Shown in pieces: positions 44,943-53,132 of a stretch of 64,000 nt of DNA. The position numbers were made by a program, and so were the translations under genes. Positions within the stretch are counted from its first letter, which is position 1; every line of letters starts with the position of its first letter. Location of the stretch: NCBI GenBank assembly GCA_943788145.1, contig CALSPD010000022.1, positions 1 to 64,000 on the forward strand. Direction: 5' to 3'. The notes under the pieces were generated by a model. That model was not told where the DNA came from and ran no database searches. It saw only the letters and a program-made list of their open reading frames with translations. This stretch comes from an uncultured Flavobacteriales bacterium. Lineage in GTDB: Bacteria > Bacteroidota > Bacteroidia > Flavobacteriales_G > Salibacteraceae.

Positions 44943-45452
44943 ATGGGACTTAGGGAAGTTAGAAAGGAGCTGAATCAATTGGAAAAAGAAGAGTTGCTTT
45001 TCCATATTGGCGAACTGTATAAGAAATACAAGCCCGTCAAGGAGTATTTTGATTTTTTCGCGAATCCTGACGAAGAAAATATCCTTGAAAAATTTAAAGC
45101 ACGCGTGCACGAGGGGTTTTACCCAAACAGAGGTTGGCGGCTGAAACTTTATCGATCTAGAAAGGCAATCAACGAATTCAAGAAACTAGGGATTTCTCCA
45201 GAAGCGGACGCTGAACTGCTTTTGTACTTTACCGAAGTGGCTGTGCAATATGCGAGAGAGAAAAAACCTAAAACGGAAACTTACTACACCCGACTAGAAA
45301 ACAGTTTTGAAAAAGCCTTGGAGTACATGGATAAAAACGGCCTGCTCGTGCAGTTTAAACCGGCTTGTTCAAATGCTGTAGAGAGATCAGCAACTTTCCC
45401 TTGGAATTGCGGAACACAAATGCAAACCCTCTTCCAACGCTATTACCCTTAG
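44943..45452 (+). CDS. DUF6155 family protein
   Basis: The 169-residue protein is helical and charged: MGLREVRKELNQLEKEEL, then GELYKKYKPVKEYFDFFANP and YPNRGWRLKLYRSRKAINEF, and a C-terminal helix pair. This is the layout of DUF6155, a family of small cytoplasmic proteins of unknown function in Bacteroidota and Firmicutes. The stop overlaps the stop of the converging BNR gene by four bases. Confidence 0.75.
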   Translation: MGLREVRKELNQLEKEELLFHIGELYKKYKPVKEYFDFFANPDEENILEKFKARVHEGFYPNRGWRLKLYRSRKAINEFKKLGISPEADAELLLYFTEVAVQYAREKKPKTETYYTRLENSFEKALEYMDKNGLLVQFKPACSNAVERSATFPWNCGTQMQTLFQRYYP

Positions 45453-48163
45453 TTTTTTACGAAACGTTTTATAGACCAATCCGCTCCTGATTGAACCTTA
45501 ACGTAATAGACTCCCGCAGAAAAACCAGAGACATCGAGGTCAAATTCCCTAGATGCCACCTCCGAACTTTTCAATAATCGACCATACTGATCGAAAAGCG
45601 TGATCGTGGTTGACTCGAATTTAGAACCCTTTGACATCACATGCACACGGCCACTGTTTGTTGGGTTAGGATAAAGTTCGAATTCAAATCCATTGCTTTG
45701 ATCCTCAGCAAATCCTTGAATGGTATCGGTCGTATCTACAGTGAATTGAATATTGGCCGTGTAGATGCCGTTCCCATGCGTTCCAGCAACAACCCACTGA
45801 TCGTCTTCGCGATATTCCAACATATCAACCACCACATTACCAATAGTTTCCGTGCCTTCCATCGTCCAAATCGTACTATCGCCATTAAGTTCTCGGGTGG
45901 AGAACAAACCGACACTTGTGCCTAGCAAGTAAACATATCCTTCATCTGTCATGGCTATTTCCATCCAGCGAGTGGAAGGACCATCGCCTATATAATATAG
46001 AGATGGCGGCACATTTGGATCGGGTGTTCCCCTTAAGTTGCCTTCTATTGGTTCCCAGTTTGCGCCCGCGTCTTCTGTCAACCAAAGGCTTACCGTGTTG
46101 TAATTTGAATAGACGACAATTATGCGATCTGCGTCATACGGATCAATTGCTATACATGAAGTGTATCCACCTGTGGTAATTCCAGTAGAAATAAGCTCGC
46201 CTTCTTGATAGCTGATCGTATTTGCATCGTCAATTCGATAAATACGCTGTTGTGAAGTACCTACATACACCACACCTTGCTCGGATTCACTGGCAGCGAT
46301 GGCAGTAATGGTGCCTGTTACATCCGAAATTTTACGCCAAGCTGTCAAATCTTCATTCTCGGCAGCTGGTAAGTCATCGTTTCGCCAAACTTGGCCTAAA
46401 TAAGGTAAGTACATTATTTCATTATCCAGTGGATCAAGTGTAAAAGGGTGAACGAACAGCAACCCAGAGCCTCCGCCTGTTGGCATATCCTCAGGCATTA
46501 CTTTAAACCATTCAGCCAAATTTCCTTGACTGTCAATGGAAGCTCGCCTTACTCCAGCGTATTGGGTACTTGAATAATGATGATTTCCGCCATCCTCTAT
46601 CCAACAATATGCTCCATCGGCTCCACGGACAGACACCCATGGTTGATTAGGGTCACTTGAATTGGTCCAAAAAGTTCCTCGATCCTGCAGACCACCCATG
46701 ATCTCTTCACTGCCAACGGTCGCGTGATCGATGCTTATTCCATAGAACTGCGACACGACATATCCATTACTCAAAGACTGCCAAACGAAACCGCTGTCTG
46801 CGCAATGTTCCGTACGATGAATCCCCCCATCCGTGGTGGAAATCATAATGTCAGCGTTTTGTGGATGAAAGAAAAGGCTTTGCTGATCGGGATAATGAAT
46901 TCCAGATCGATAAGTAAAGTTTGTATCCCATTCAATTTTGTAACCCCCAATGTGATGGGTTGATAAGGTATCTTGAAATCCGTTAGAAGATCGATACAGG
47001 TTTGTTCCACCCACAAATACTACATCTTCATCATCGGGCTTAACACCAAGCACTTGGCAATAACCGTTGTATAAATTAAGGTCCGAATGGGGCAATCCGC
47101 TCGAACGGTTCGACCAAATTGCGCCAGAACCTGTGCCATCTCCGGCTAAATAATGATACTTCCAAAGGCTGTTTCCAATGGTTCCCGCGCCAGGAGTTGA
47201 CGAGAAAAAATAGACCTTATTTTCATCTCCAGGATAGATTGAAATTAATGTTCGGTCATGGTTTGATGGAAAAGCGTTTGGGGTTATCCTAGTCCAATTT
47301 AGTCCATCAGTAGACCGCCAAAGTCCTTTTGATGTGCCGTTCGCGTCAGAGCTAATAGCCGCATAAAATACACCAGCGATGTTTACAGCTAGATCTGTAA
47401 ATCCGGCACTCGAGCTTAGTTTCAATGAAGGCTTCCACGTTGTTCCGCCATCATTTGATCGCATGATTCCTTCGCTCATGGCCGCTAATACGATATCGCT
47501 GTCATTTCTGGATGGGTCCACTAAAACACGAAAAACAGCATCCCATTCGGATGCCTTTTGGACAAGCGCAGCTGTGCTCGGTAAAAGGCTCCAAGAGTCT
47601 CCTCTATCGGTTGACTTATAAATTCCAGAACCTCTGTAATAGGCACTAAAGCTTTTTGATGCCGAATTCCCCACCACTTCGCCAGATCCATAATACCAAA
47701 TGTTGGTTTTGCCGCTTCTCGGATCTTGGGAAACACATGAAACTGCAGCATGATCTTCAGCAGCGGTCACCCTACTCCAACTTGCTCCAGCATTGGTTGA
47801 TTTCCACATACCGCCAGATACACCACCCGCTAAATAGTTATCGGGATTCCCTTTATCAATTGCGAAGGCACGTGTGCGACCACCAACATTATAAGGGCCG
47901 ATCTGGACAAAATCCATTTCGAGTAATTGGGAGCGAGCAGAACCTGTTCTAGGCAAGGTCGATGCAAAGGCCAATTCTTTCATCCTAATATTGGCGGGGA
48001 TTTCACCTGTAGCGGGGTCAACTAGCCTCAAGTGCTCGTACTCGGCTCGACCGTTTGGTGAGCTTTGTTCCTGAGTTTGAACAACCCTTTCAAACTGATG
48101 GGTGCAGCCTATACAACAAATGACGAGACCTAATACATGTAACGGATATAATAGCTTGTTCAT
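45449..48163 (-). CDS. BNR/sortilin-like beta-propeller T9SS protein
   Basis: The 904-residue protein starts with a lipoprotein-like or cleaved signal (VICCIGC). Two propeller modules follow, with Asp-boxes MWKSTNAGASW, IYKSTDRGDSW, MRSNDGGTTWKP, LWRSTDGLNW and LTEDAGANWEP. The N-terminal GPYNVGGRTRAFAIDKGNPD is a common opening of Bacteroidota BNR proteins. The last ~80 residues (EFELYPNPTNSGRVHV to SIKRFVKN) are a T9SS type A sorting domain. A lipobox together with a CTD is unusual, so one of the two signals may be fortuitous. The gene follows the lipoprotein at 48164 without a gap. Confidence 0.86.
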   Translation of the reverse strand: MNKLLYPLHVLGLVICCIGCTHQFERVVQTQEQSSPNGRAEYEHLRLVDPATGEIPANIRMKELAFASTLPRTGSARSQLLEMDFVQIGPYNVGGRTRAFAIDKGNPDNYLAGGVSGGMWKSTNAGASWSRVTAAEDHAAVSCVSQDPRSGKTNIWYYGSGEVVGNSASKSFSAYYRGSGIYKSTDRGDSWSLLPSTAALVQKASEWDAVFRVLVDPSRNDSDIVLAAMSEGIMRSNDGGTTWKPSLKLSSSAGFTDLAVNIAGVFYAAISSDANGTSKGLWRSTDGLNWTRITPNAFPSNHDRTLISIYPGDENKVYFFSSTPGAGTIGNSLWKYHYLAGDGTGSGAIWSNRSSGLPHSDLNLYNGYCQVLGVKPDDEDVVFVGGTNLYRSSNGFQDTLSTHHIGGYKIEWDTNFTYRSGIHYPDQQSLFFHPQNADIMISTTDGGIHRTEHCADSGFVWQSLSNGYVVSQFYGISIDHATVGSEEIMGGLQDRGTFWTNSSDPNQPWVSVRGADGAYCWIEDGGNHHYSSTQYAGVRRASIDSQGNLAEWFKVMPEDMPTGGGSGLLFVHPFTLDPLDNEIMYLPYLGQVWRNDDLPAAENEDLTAWRKISDVTGTITAIAASESEQGVVYVGTSQQRIYRIDDANTISYQEGELISTGITTGGYTSCIAIDPYDADRIIVVYSNYNTVSLWLTEDAGANWEPIEGNLRGTPDPNVPPSLYYIGDGPSTRWMEIAMTDEGYVYLLGTSVGLFSTRELNGDSTIWTMEGTETIGNVVVDMLEYREDDQWVVAGTHGNGIYTANIQFTVDTTDTIQGFAEDQSNGFEFELYPNPTNSGRVHVMSKGSKFESTTITLFDQYGRLLKSSEVASREFDLDVSGFSAGVYYVKVQSGADWSIKRFVKN

Positions 48164-48664
48164 CTAGTTCATTAACTTATATAATTTGACGCTGTAGCCC
48201 TTTTCTTCCGATTCGAAAAGTTCCGCTTCAAAGAAATTATTTACATCTAAACCCGGCAACGGCTCATTTAGTTCAGGAAATCTTTCCGAAGTCTGTTCTA
48301 GCGTGAATACAAATCGAACAGTCAATACCTGACCTTCATTGTATTGCCCATGAAAACTAGATCCGAATTTCGACATCGCCATCAGTTCCACTTTAGCCAA
48401 ACAACTCACTTCATTGCAAGGGAATTCTTGGGATGGATCTGGAGGTGTGATTTCTACAATTTTACCTATGATTACCGAGTTTGAAGGGCTTCCCTTTTTA
48501 GGTCCTTTCATCAAATCCTCATCTTCTTTATCAACCTCATTTTGAACCACTTTTGTGGTAATTGGTTGATTAGCACTTTCACTTGCAGAGTCATTTGTTG
48601 CGAGCCGTTTATGGCATCCAATCAATGACAACAAGATGGGGATAAATAGTAGTTTGATTTTCAA
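48164..48664 (-). CDS. Small lipoprotein, TTG start, coupled to the BNR gene
   Basis: TTG at 48664 starts a lipoprotein signal (LLFIPILLSLIGC); no ATG is available in front of it. The mature part has a Ser/Asn/Lys-rich linker and a beta-rich domain (SVIIGKIVEITPPDP, QVLTVRFVFTLEQT, YSVKLYKL). No family recognised. TACTTTCG ends five bases before the TTG, so a leaderless message with a TTG start is predicted. The next gene starts with no gap. Confidence 0.65.
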   Translation of the reverse strand: MKIKLLFIPILLSLIGCHKRLATNDSASESANQPITTKVVQNEVDKEDEDLMKGPKKGSPSNSVIIGKIVEITPPDPSQEFPCNEVSCLAKVELMAMSKFGSSFHGQYNEGQVLTVRFVFTLEQTSERFPELNEPLPGLDVNNFFEAELFESEEKGYSVKLYKLMN

Positions 48665-48677
48665 GTGTCCGAAAGTA
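48665..48677 (-). promoter_or_regulatory. -7 box five bases before a TTG start (leaderless type)
   Basis: The minus strand reads TACTTTCG, then GACAC, then the TTG start codon. The same GTTACTTTCGGAC string occurs upstream of gyrA, supporting TTCG as an accepted form of the -7 box in this genome. Confidence 0.45.
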
Positions 48678-48740
48678 ACGTTTCGGTTCCCAACCCCTTC
48701 TTACAAAAAGCGATTTAGAATGGAATTCTACCTGTTAAAC

Positions 48741-49154
48741 TTAAGGAGTTTTCGGCTTATGAACCGTATCCCTAACATGGATGTTGGCAAATGCGGACTC
48801 GCTTTTCTTGAATGCAAAATCGTCCGAACAATTACCGTTACTCAGTTTTCCATTCACACATTGAACTCGATAATTACCCGTGTCATAAAAGATTAAATAC
48901 ACGAACGGATCGCATGACCCACCACCACTGTCCGCGAAGTGAGTATAAAACGGTTGAGGTGGATTCAAAAAGTCATTTACGGCCTCGCCTTCTACGTTCC
49001 AGGCATATATCTCTGTGTTTTCCGCGCAGCTTTTTATGAAAACAGTATCACCAAGTTTTACATTAAATTCATCCGTTTTAAGGCATGGATCTAAAGGCTG
49101 GCATGCTGATAGTGCGTAAAAACTGAATAACAAAAACGCTTGTGTGACCTTCAT
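48741..49154 (-). CDS. Small PKD-like lipoprotein
   Basis: The start is taken at 49154 (MKVTQAFLLFSFYALSAC): the only earlier start, a TTG, lies inside a perfect TATATTTG promoter box. The mature ~120 residues have a PKD-like beta-sandwich: KLGDTVFIKSCAENTEIYAW, IFYDTGNYRVQCVNG, with four or more cysteines that could pair. It resembles the lipoprotein at 62074 in layout (DTV, CSE/CAEN, YAW/YSW). Function unknown. Confidence 0.65.
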   Translation of the reverse strand: MKVTQAFLLFSFYALSACQPLDPCLKTDEFNVKLGDTVFIKSCAENTEIYAWNVEGEAVNDFLNPPQPFYTHFADSGGGSCDPFVYLIFYDTGNYRVQCVNGKLSNGNCSDDFAFKKSESAFANIHVRDTVHKPKTP

Positions 49155-49169
49155 TCTAATTGGAATGGC

Positions 49170-49177
49170 CAAATATA
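49170..49177 (-). promoter_or_regulatory. -7 box of the 48741 lipoprotein gene
   Basis: The minus strand reads TATATTTG, a perfect TAnnTTTG match, 15 nt before the ATG at 49154. It decides the start, since the alternative TTG start would overlap the box. Confidence 0.45.
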
Positions 49178-49209
49178 CAAGTGATTTATTATGACATCGT
49201 GCTTTCGCC

Positions 49210-49221
49210 TAGCTTCGCAGC
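49210..49221 (+). promoter_or_regulatory. -7 box four bases before the start of the S1 protein gene (leaderless type)
   Basis: TAGCTTCG is followed by CAGC and the ATG at 49222. This has the same arrangement as acuI and pyrD. Confidence 0.45.
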
Positions 49222-50052
49222 ATGAAGCTAGGTGAACAAAATCTTTTAAAAATCGCTCGATCCTCCAACATTGGACTCTTCTTGGCTGACGCAGACGGTA
49301 ACGAAGTTTTTCTTCCGAACCGGTTTGCTCCTGAAACTTTTGAGATAGGTGCTGAAATGGATGTTTTTATCTACAACGACTCAGAAGGACGCATAATCGC
49401 AACTACCCTCAGTCCTATTGCTACGGTTAATTCATTCGCGTTTCTGGAATGTCGCGACATAACCGATGTTGGAGCCTTCTTAGATCTAGGTATCACTAAA
49501 GATTTGTTGGTTCCACATAAAAACCAATTCTTTCAGATGGAGATTGGGAGAAAATATCTTGTATGGATTTACGAGGACATGCTCACCCATCGACTCGTTG
49601 GAACGACTCATTTGAATCGAATTTTAATGGATAATCCTGTGGAGGTTGCCCCTGGTGATGAGGTTGATATCCTGATTTGGTTGAACGGAGAGTTGGGTTA
49701 TCGAGCCATTGTGAATGATAGAAACATTGGAATGGTCTATCACAATCAGACCTTTCAACCTTTGAATGAAGGACAACGTACGGTTGGATATGTTAATCGC
49801 GTTCGAGACGATGGACGCATTGATCTGTTACTCCAACGCCCCGGCCATCTGAATATTGATGAATCTGCAAAAGCTCTCATCGATGCCTTAGAGCGAAATC
49901 AGGGCTTTCTTCCGCTGACAGATAAAAGCGATCCAACGTTAATATCTATGCACTTGAACATGAGCAAGAAGTCGTTTAAAAAGGCAGTAGGTACTTTATA
50001 TAAGCAGCGAATCATAAGTTTAGAGGAAAAAGGCATTCGATTGAACCCTTAA
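49222..50052 (+). CDS. CvfB-like S1 RNA-binding protein
   Basis: The 276-residue protein follows the CvfB/YitL layout: an N-terminal S1-like barrel (IGLFLADADGNEVFLPNR), two further S1 modules (DVGAFLDLGITKDLLVP and GYVNRVRDDGRIDLLLQRPG) and a C-terminal winged helix (LISMHLNMSKKSFKKAVGTL). In Firmicutes CvfB binds RNA and influences virulence genes. In Bacteroidota the family is conserved but little studied. Length equals the family norm. It converges on the LytTR regulator gene with 7 bases between stops. Confidence 0.88.
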   Translation: MKLGEQNLLKIARSSNIGLFLADADGNEVFLPNRFAPETFEIGAEMDVFIYNDSEGRIIATTLSPIATVNSFAFLECRDITDVGAFLDLGITKDLLVPHKNQFFQMEIGRKYLVWIYEDMLTHRLVGTTHLNRILMDNPVEVAPGDEVDILIWLNGELGYRAIVNDRNIGMVYHNQTFQPLNEGQRTVGYVNRVRDDGRIDLLLQRPGHLNIDESAKALIDALERNQGFLPLTDKSDPTLISMHLNMSKKSFKKAVGTLYKQRIISLEEKGIRLNP

Positions 50053-50059
50053 TCACGAC

Positions 50060-50782
50060 CTATATTCCAAGTACTTCCTTTAAATTTAAGTAGCCCGATT
50101 TGCTCACTGGCAAACCTGTACCTGATTTTAGAATTGCCATGTGACTCGTTTTCTCGTAAGGGTCAATTCGAGTGATTTTAGACAAGTTGACCATAAAGGA
50201 ACAATGTACTCTTATGAATTGGCTGCTCGGAAGCTGCTCTTCGTAGCGTTTCAGGGTTGTTTTCTTGAGAAAGGATTCATTGGCGCTAACAATTTTTACA
50301 TAGTCATCATCAGCTTCTAGGTAATCGACATCCTTCAGTGCCAAAATTCGAATCCTTCCATTGTCTTTTAAAACAATGCGATTCGTGGGCTGCGCTGCCA
50401 ACAAATTACTCACTTCCGTTTTTTGATTCGCAGGTCTAAGTTTAAAACGCTCTATCGAAGCATCAAAACGATCTTGGCTAAAAGGTTTTAATAAATAATC
50501 AATTGCGTTTGCCTCGAAGGCCTTGATGGCATATTCCTCAAAGGCTGTGGTAAAAACAATGGCTGGAAGATCATCGAGTAATTCGAGCATTTCAATTCCT
50601 GAAATTTTAGGCATTTGAACATGGAGAAAAACGAGATCAGGCTTCAGTTCCGTTATTCCTTTCAATCCCTGAAATCCATCGTTAAATGTTCCAATAACCT
50701 CAATATCTTGATGTTTGGCCAAATACTCTTCTACCACACTTATGGCTAATGGTTCATCGTCAATGATAATGGCATTAATCAT
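50060..50782 (-). CDS. LytTR response regulator with His in place of the phospho-acceptor Asp
   Basis: The 240-residue regulator has a CheY-like receiver (1-120) and a LytTR DNA-binding domain (about 140-238, with VDYLEADDDYVKI and FIRVHCSFMVNLSKI). The acidic pocket D8-D9, the Thr in FTTAFEE and the Lys in YLLKPF are present. The phospho-acceptor position reads LVFLHVQMP, with His54 (codon CAT) where LytTR regulators have Asp (GAT). If real, it cannot be phosphorylated in the usual way. It overlaps the kinase gene by 8 bases, an arrangement that normally goes with phosphotransfer. A one-base substitution, biological or technical, would explain it. Confidence 0.88.
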   Translation of the reverse strand: MINAIIIDDEPLAISVVEEYLAKHQDIEVIGTFNDGFQGLKGITELKPDLVFLHVQMPKISGIEMLELLDDLPAIVFTTAFEEYAIKAFEANAIDYLLKPFSQDRFDASIERFKLRPANQKTEVSNLLAAQPTNRIVLKDNGRIRILALKDVDYLEADDDYVKIVSANESFLKKTTLKRYEEQLPSSQFIRVHCSFMVNLSKITRIDPYEKTSHMAILKSGTGLPVSKSGYLNLKEVLGI

Positions 50783-51815
50783 GTTTTTGGGGAATTTTCA
50801 AGTTTACAGTAAAAAGGTCGTCCGTCTTTGTTGTGTACAGTAAGTCATTTCGACCAAAGAGAAGATTTAATCGCCTTTTTATGGATGTCAACCCAAATCC
50901 AGTTCCAGATTGCGATGTAGATTCATTATCGGTTGGGTTGCTAATGGAGACAGCTAAAAAACCACCGACACATTCAACGCCAAGAGTTATGAGAACATCG
51001 CCTGTTGTGCCATAGAGCCCAAATTTAATCGCGTTTTCGAGCAAGGGCTGTAGAAGTAATGGCGGAACAAACATGGATTCACATGCTGCTCCAATTAACA
51101 TTTCAGTTTGAAGTCGATGACCAAACCGCACTTTTTCAATTTCCAAATAGAGATTTATATGTTCCATCTCCTCTTTTAAGGGTATCACCTTACTATCATC
51201 AGCTCGAATGGTTCCCCTAAGGAACGCGCTAAGTTGCTGAACCATTCTTCTGGCTTGTGCTGGTTGAGAAAGAATCAAGGCGTTAATCGAATTCAAACTA
51301 TTGAATAAGAAATGTGGTTGCAATTGATGACGCAGCTTGTCCAACTCCGCCTCCTTGGCTATCCTCTCAGTTTCCTCCTTTCGTTGCTGCAACTCGCTTT
51401 CTTCTGCGAGCATGTTTCGCTGCATTCCCAACGCTTGAATGGACAAAAGGATTAGAAAACCAAAACCACTATTGAAGTAAATTACCCGCTCCGAGTAATC
51501 AATAGGAAAAGTCTTGTCGAACAGAAGATTTAATAAGTAAGTATCAATAGCCACAGCAACAGCTGTAATAATGCCCGCTACAAGAATCAAGTAAATGAAT
51601 CGGTCTGTGCTTGGATTGTAAAAACGTAAAGCAGTGACAGAAATAAAGGCAACAACACCCAGAATCGAATTAAATCCTAAGCTTTCGAGGAGAGAGTCTT
51701 CCCATGATAGTTGGAAAAGCTCTTGCAGCAATATCATATAGATGGCAGTCCAAAGAGTTGCCAATCCTAAAATCGGTAACCAAAGTCGCTGCGATAATCC
51801 AAAAACTGGTCTCAT
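50775..51815 (-). CDS. LytS-type sensor histidine kinase
   Basis: The 346-residue kinase has about four N-terminal membrane helices (residues 10-135) and the His-kinase domain of the LytS/YehU type. The phospho-accepting His is in LQPHFLFNSLNSIN. The ATP-binding lid has LLLQPLLENAIKFG (N-box) and GTGFGLTSIKRRLNLLF (G-box). There is no separate sensor domain, so it probably senses the membrane itself or a partner, such as the LiaF-like protein encoded upstream. It overlaps the LytTR regulator gene. Confidence 0.9.
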   Translation of the reverse strand: MRPVFGLSQRLWLPILGLATLWTAIYMILLQELFQLSWEDSLLESLGFNSILGVVAFISVTALRFYNPSTDRFIYLILVAGIITAVAVAIDTYLLNLLFDKTFPIDYSERVIYFNSGFGFLILLSIQALGMQRNMLAEESELQQRKEETERIAKEAELDKLRHQLQPHFLFNSLNSINALILSQPAQARRMVQQLSAFLRGTIRADDSKVIPLKEEMEHINLYLEIEKVRFGHRLQTEMLIGAACESMFVPPLLLQPLLENAIKFGLYGTTGDVLITLGVECVGGFLAVSISNPTDNESTSQSGTGFGLTSIKRRLNLLFGRNDLLYTTKTDDLFTVNLKIPQKHD

Positions 51816-51830
51816 TGGAACAAAGTAAAC

Positions 51831-52187
51831 TTAATGCGACAAGCCATCCATTTCAAGTTGTCTGCTGTTTGTCTGAATGACGTGCAAATAATGGGTGTGA
51901 TTATCCGGTTGCTCGATGCGAGAAAAGAGCTCCATCCCTTGCGATTTACTTGAAAGCTCAATCATATCCGAAATGGCTATAAACTCCCATGAAACCTTGG
52001 AGTTATCGGGTCGATGAATTACTTCCGATTTCCTTCGACCAATGTCTCTAGCTAAAGCCATGGCCTGAGCTTCGGAGTCTGAGGCGATCAAACGCCACTG
52101 CTCATCAAACTGATGCGGAGATTCACTTGAGCTGTTTTTAATCCTAAAAACGAGTTTGACTACAAACCAAAGCTTGGCATTTCTCAT
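51831..52187 (-). CDS. DUF4288 family protein
   Basis: The 118-residue protein begins AKLWFVVKLVFRI, followed by FDEQWRLIASDSEAQAMALA and VSWEFIAISDMIEL, the DUF4288 pattern (strand, Glu/Ala helix, W-x-F strand). Function unknown. It lies between the LiaF-like gene and the kinase gene with gaps of 2 and 15 bases, so it belongs to the same operon. Confidence 0.78.
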   Translation of the reverse strand: MRNAKLWFVVKLVFRIKNSSSESPHQFDEQWRLIASDSEAQAMALARDIGRRKSEVIHRPDNSKVSWEFIAISDMIELSSKSQGMELFSRIEQPDNHTHYLHVIQTNSRQLEMDGLSH

Positions 52188-52189
52188 GA

Positions 52190-53011
52190 TTAGTAGGATT
52201 TGATTTCGATTCCACCCATGATTACCGTACCTGTGATAGTAAGGGTTTTCATATTCACAATGTCAATCGGAGATGGCCTTCTTTTATCTTCTACCCCACC
52301 CAATATATTGGTAGTATTGATTACAATGTCCCAGTTGCTTGGCACCACAAGCTTCACTCCGCCCATAACCACCGTCAATTCAAGTTGTGACGATTCCGTC
52401 ATATCCGCATTTCCGAAGTAAAGTTCAGCTCCTCCCATAAAGGTTGTCACTTCCCCACCTTGAAAATCTTTTGAAATAATCTCTTTGCTTGTCCCGCCCA
52501 TAATGACCAACGTATCTAATTTATCAGCGGTCTCGTTGGTTGGCTCACATCGTTCTGTTGAATTGGAATCGTCCCATCTTTTTTTTTTCCAATTGTGCTT
52601 ACCTCCCTTATAACCTGGTTTGAAAAAGACAATCAATCCAATAAGAATTACAACAACTGGCCAGAAATAAGGCTCTATTGTTATAGGGATATTAAAGACA
52701 TTTTTCGCAAGGAATATAGAACCAATAAGCACCATGATATAACCACCAACGGTTTTGAAGCGATTTATAACCAATTGAAACGCTCCAATAATGATCAACA
52801 GCATTGGCCAAGTCATGACCCAATAAGGCACAATTTCGATATCCATTCTGCGCAGCAACCACCAAACCCCAAATAGAATGAGCGCTAAACCAAAAAAGCT
52901 TTTCTTATTCCTGCTTTGTCTTCGTTGGTTTTTGCGAAAATGCTCGCTTCGATTATCCCATCTATCCTTTCCGCTTTCCTCGCGCTCTTGGTTTGTATTT
53001 TGATTTTCCAT
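52190..53011 (-). CDS. LiaF-like membrane protein
   Basis: The start at 53011 (MENQNTNQEREESGK) is chosen because the ATG follows a full promoter; an upstream TTG start overlaps the -7 box. After a charged N-terminus there are four membrane helices (about residues 40-130: FGLALILFGVWWLL, WPMLLIIIGAFQLVI, VLIGSIFLA, FWPVVVILIGLIVFF). A soluble beta-helix-like domain follows (VIMGGTSKEI, TTFMGGAELYFG, VVMGGVKLVVP, VIMGGIEIKS) with repeated MGG. This matches LiaF and related envelope-stress modulators. It heads the two-component operon and may regulate the kinase. Confidence 0.86.
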   Translation of the reverse strand: MENQNTNQEREESGKDRWDNRSEHFRKNQRRQSRNKKSFFGLALILFGVWWLLRRMDIEIVPYWVMTWPMLLIIIGAFQLVINRFKTVGGYIMVLIGSIFLAKNVFNIPITIEPYFWPVVVILIGLIVFFKPGYKGGKHNWKKKRWDDSNSTERCEPTNETADKLDTLVIMGGTSKEIISKDFQGGEVTTFMGGAELYFGNADMTESSQLELTVVMGGVKLVVPSNWDIVINTTNILGGVEDKRRPSPIDIVNMKTLTITGTVIMGGIEIKSY

Positions 53012-53026
53012 TTTTTGAATTTTGAC

Positions 53027-53055
53027 CAAATGTATTTCGCGCTAACCCTCCCCAA
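53027..53055 (-). promoter_or_regulatory. Promoter of the LiaF-like/LytTR operon
   Basis: On the minus strand TTG (53055-53053), an 18-base spacer and TACATTTG (53034-53027) form a perfect match to both elements. The start codon is 15 bases further. Confidence 0.65.
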
Positions 53056-53132
53056 AACACCTAATCGTTAAGTGTTCAGTAGCTTGTCGGTGAATGGAAG
53101 ATTTGAGTCGGTGAATGGAATTTCTATCATTT

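Noticed and set aside
45641-47952. Plus-strand open frames opposite the 904-aa BNR protein
   Set aside because: They are low-complexity antisense readings of the Asp-box repeats and lack independent support.
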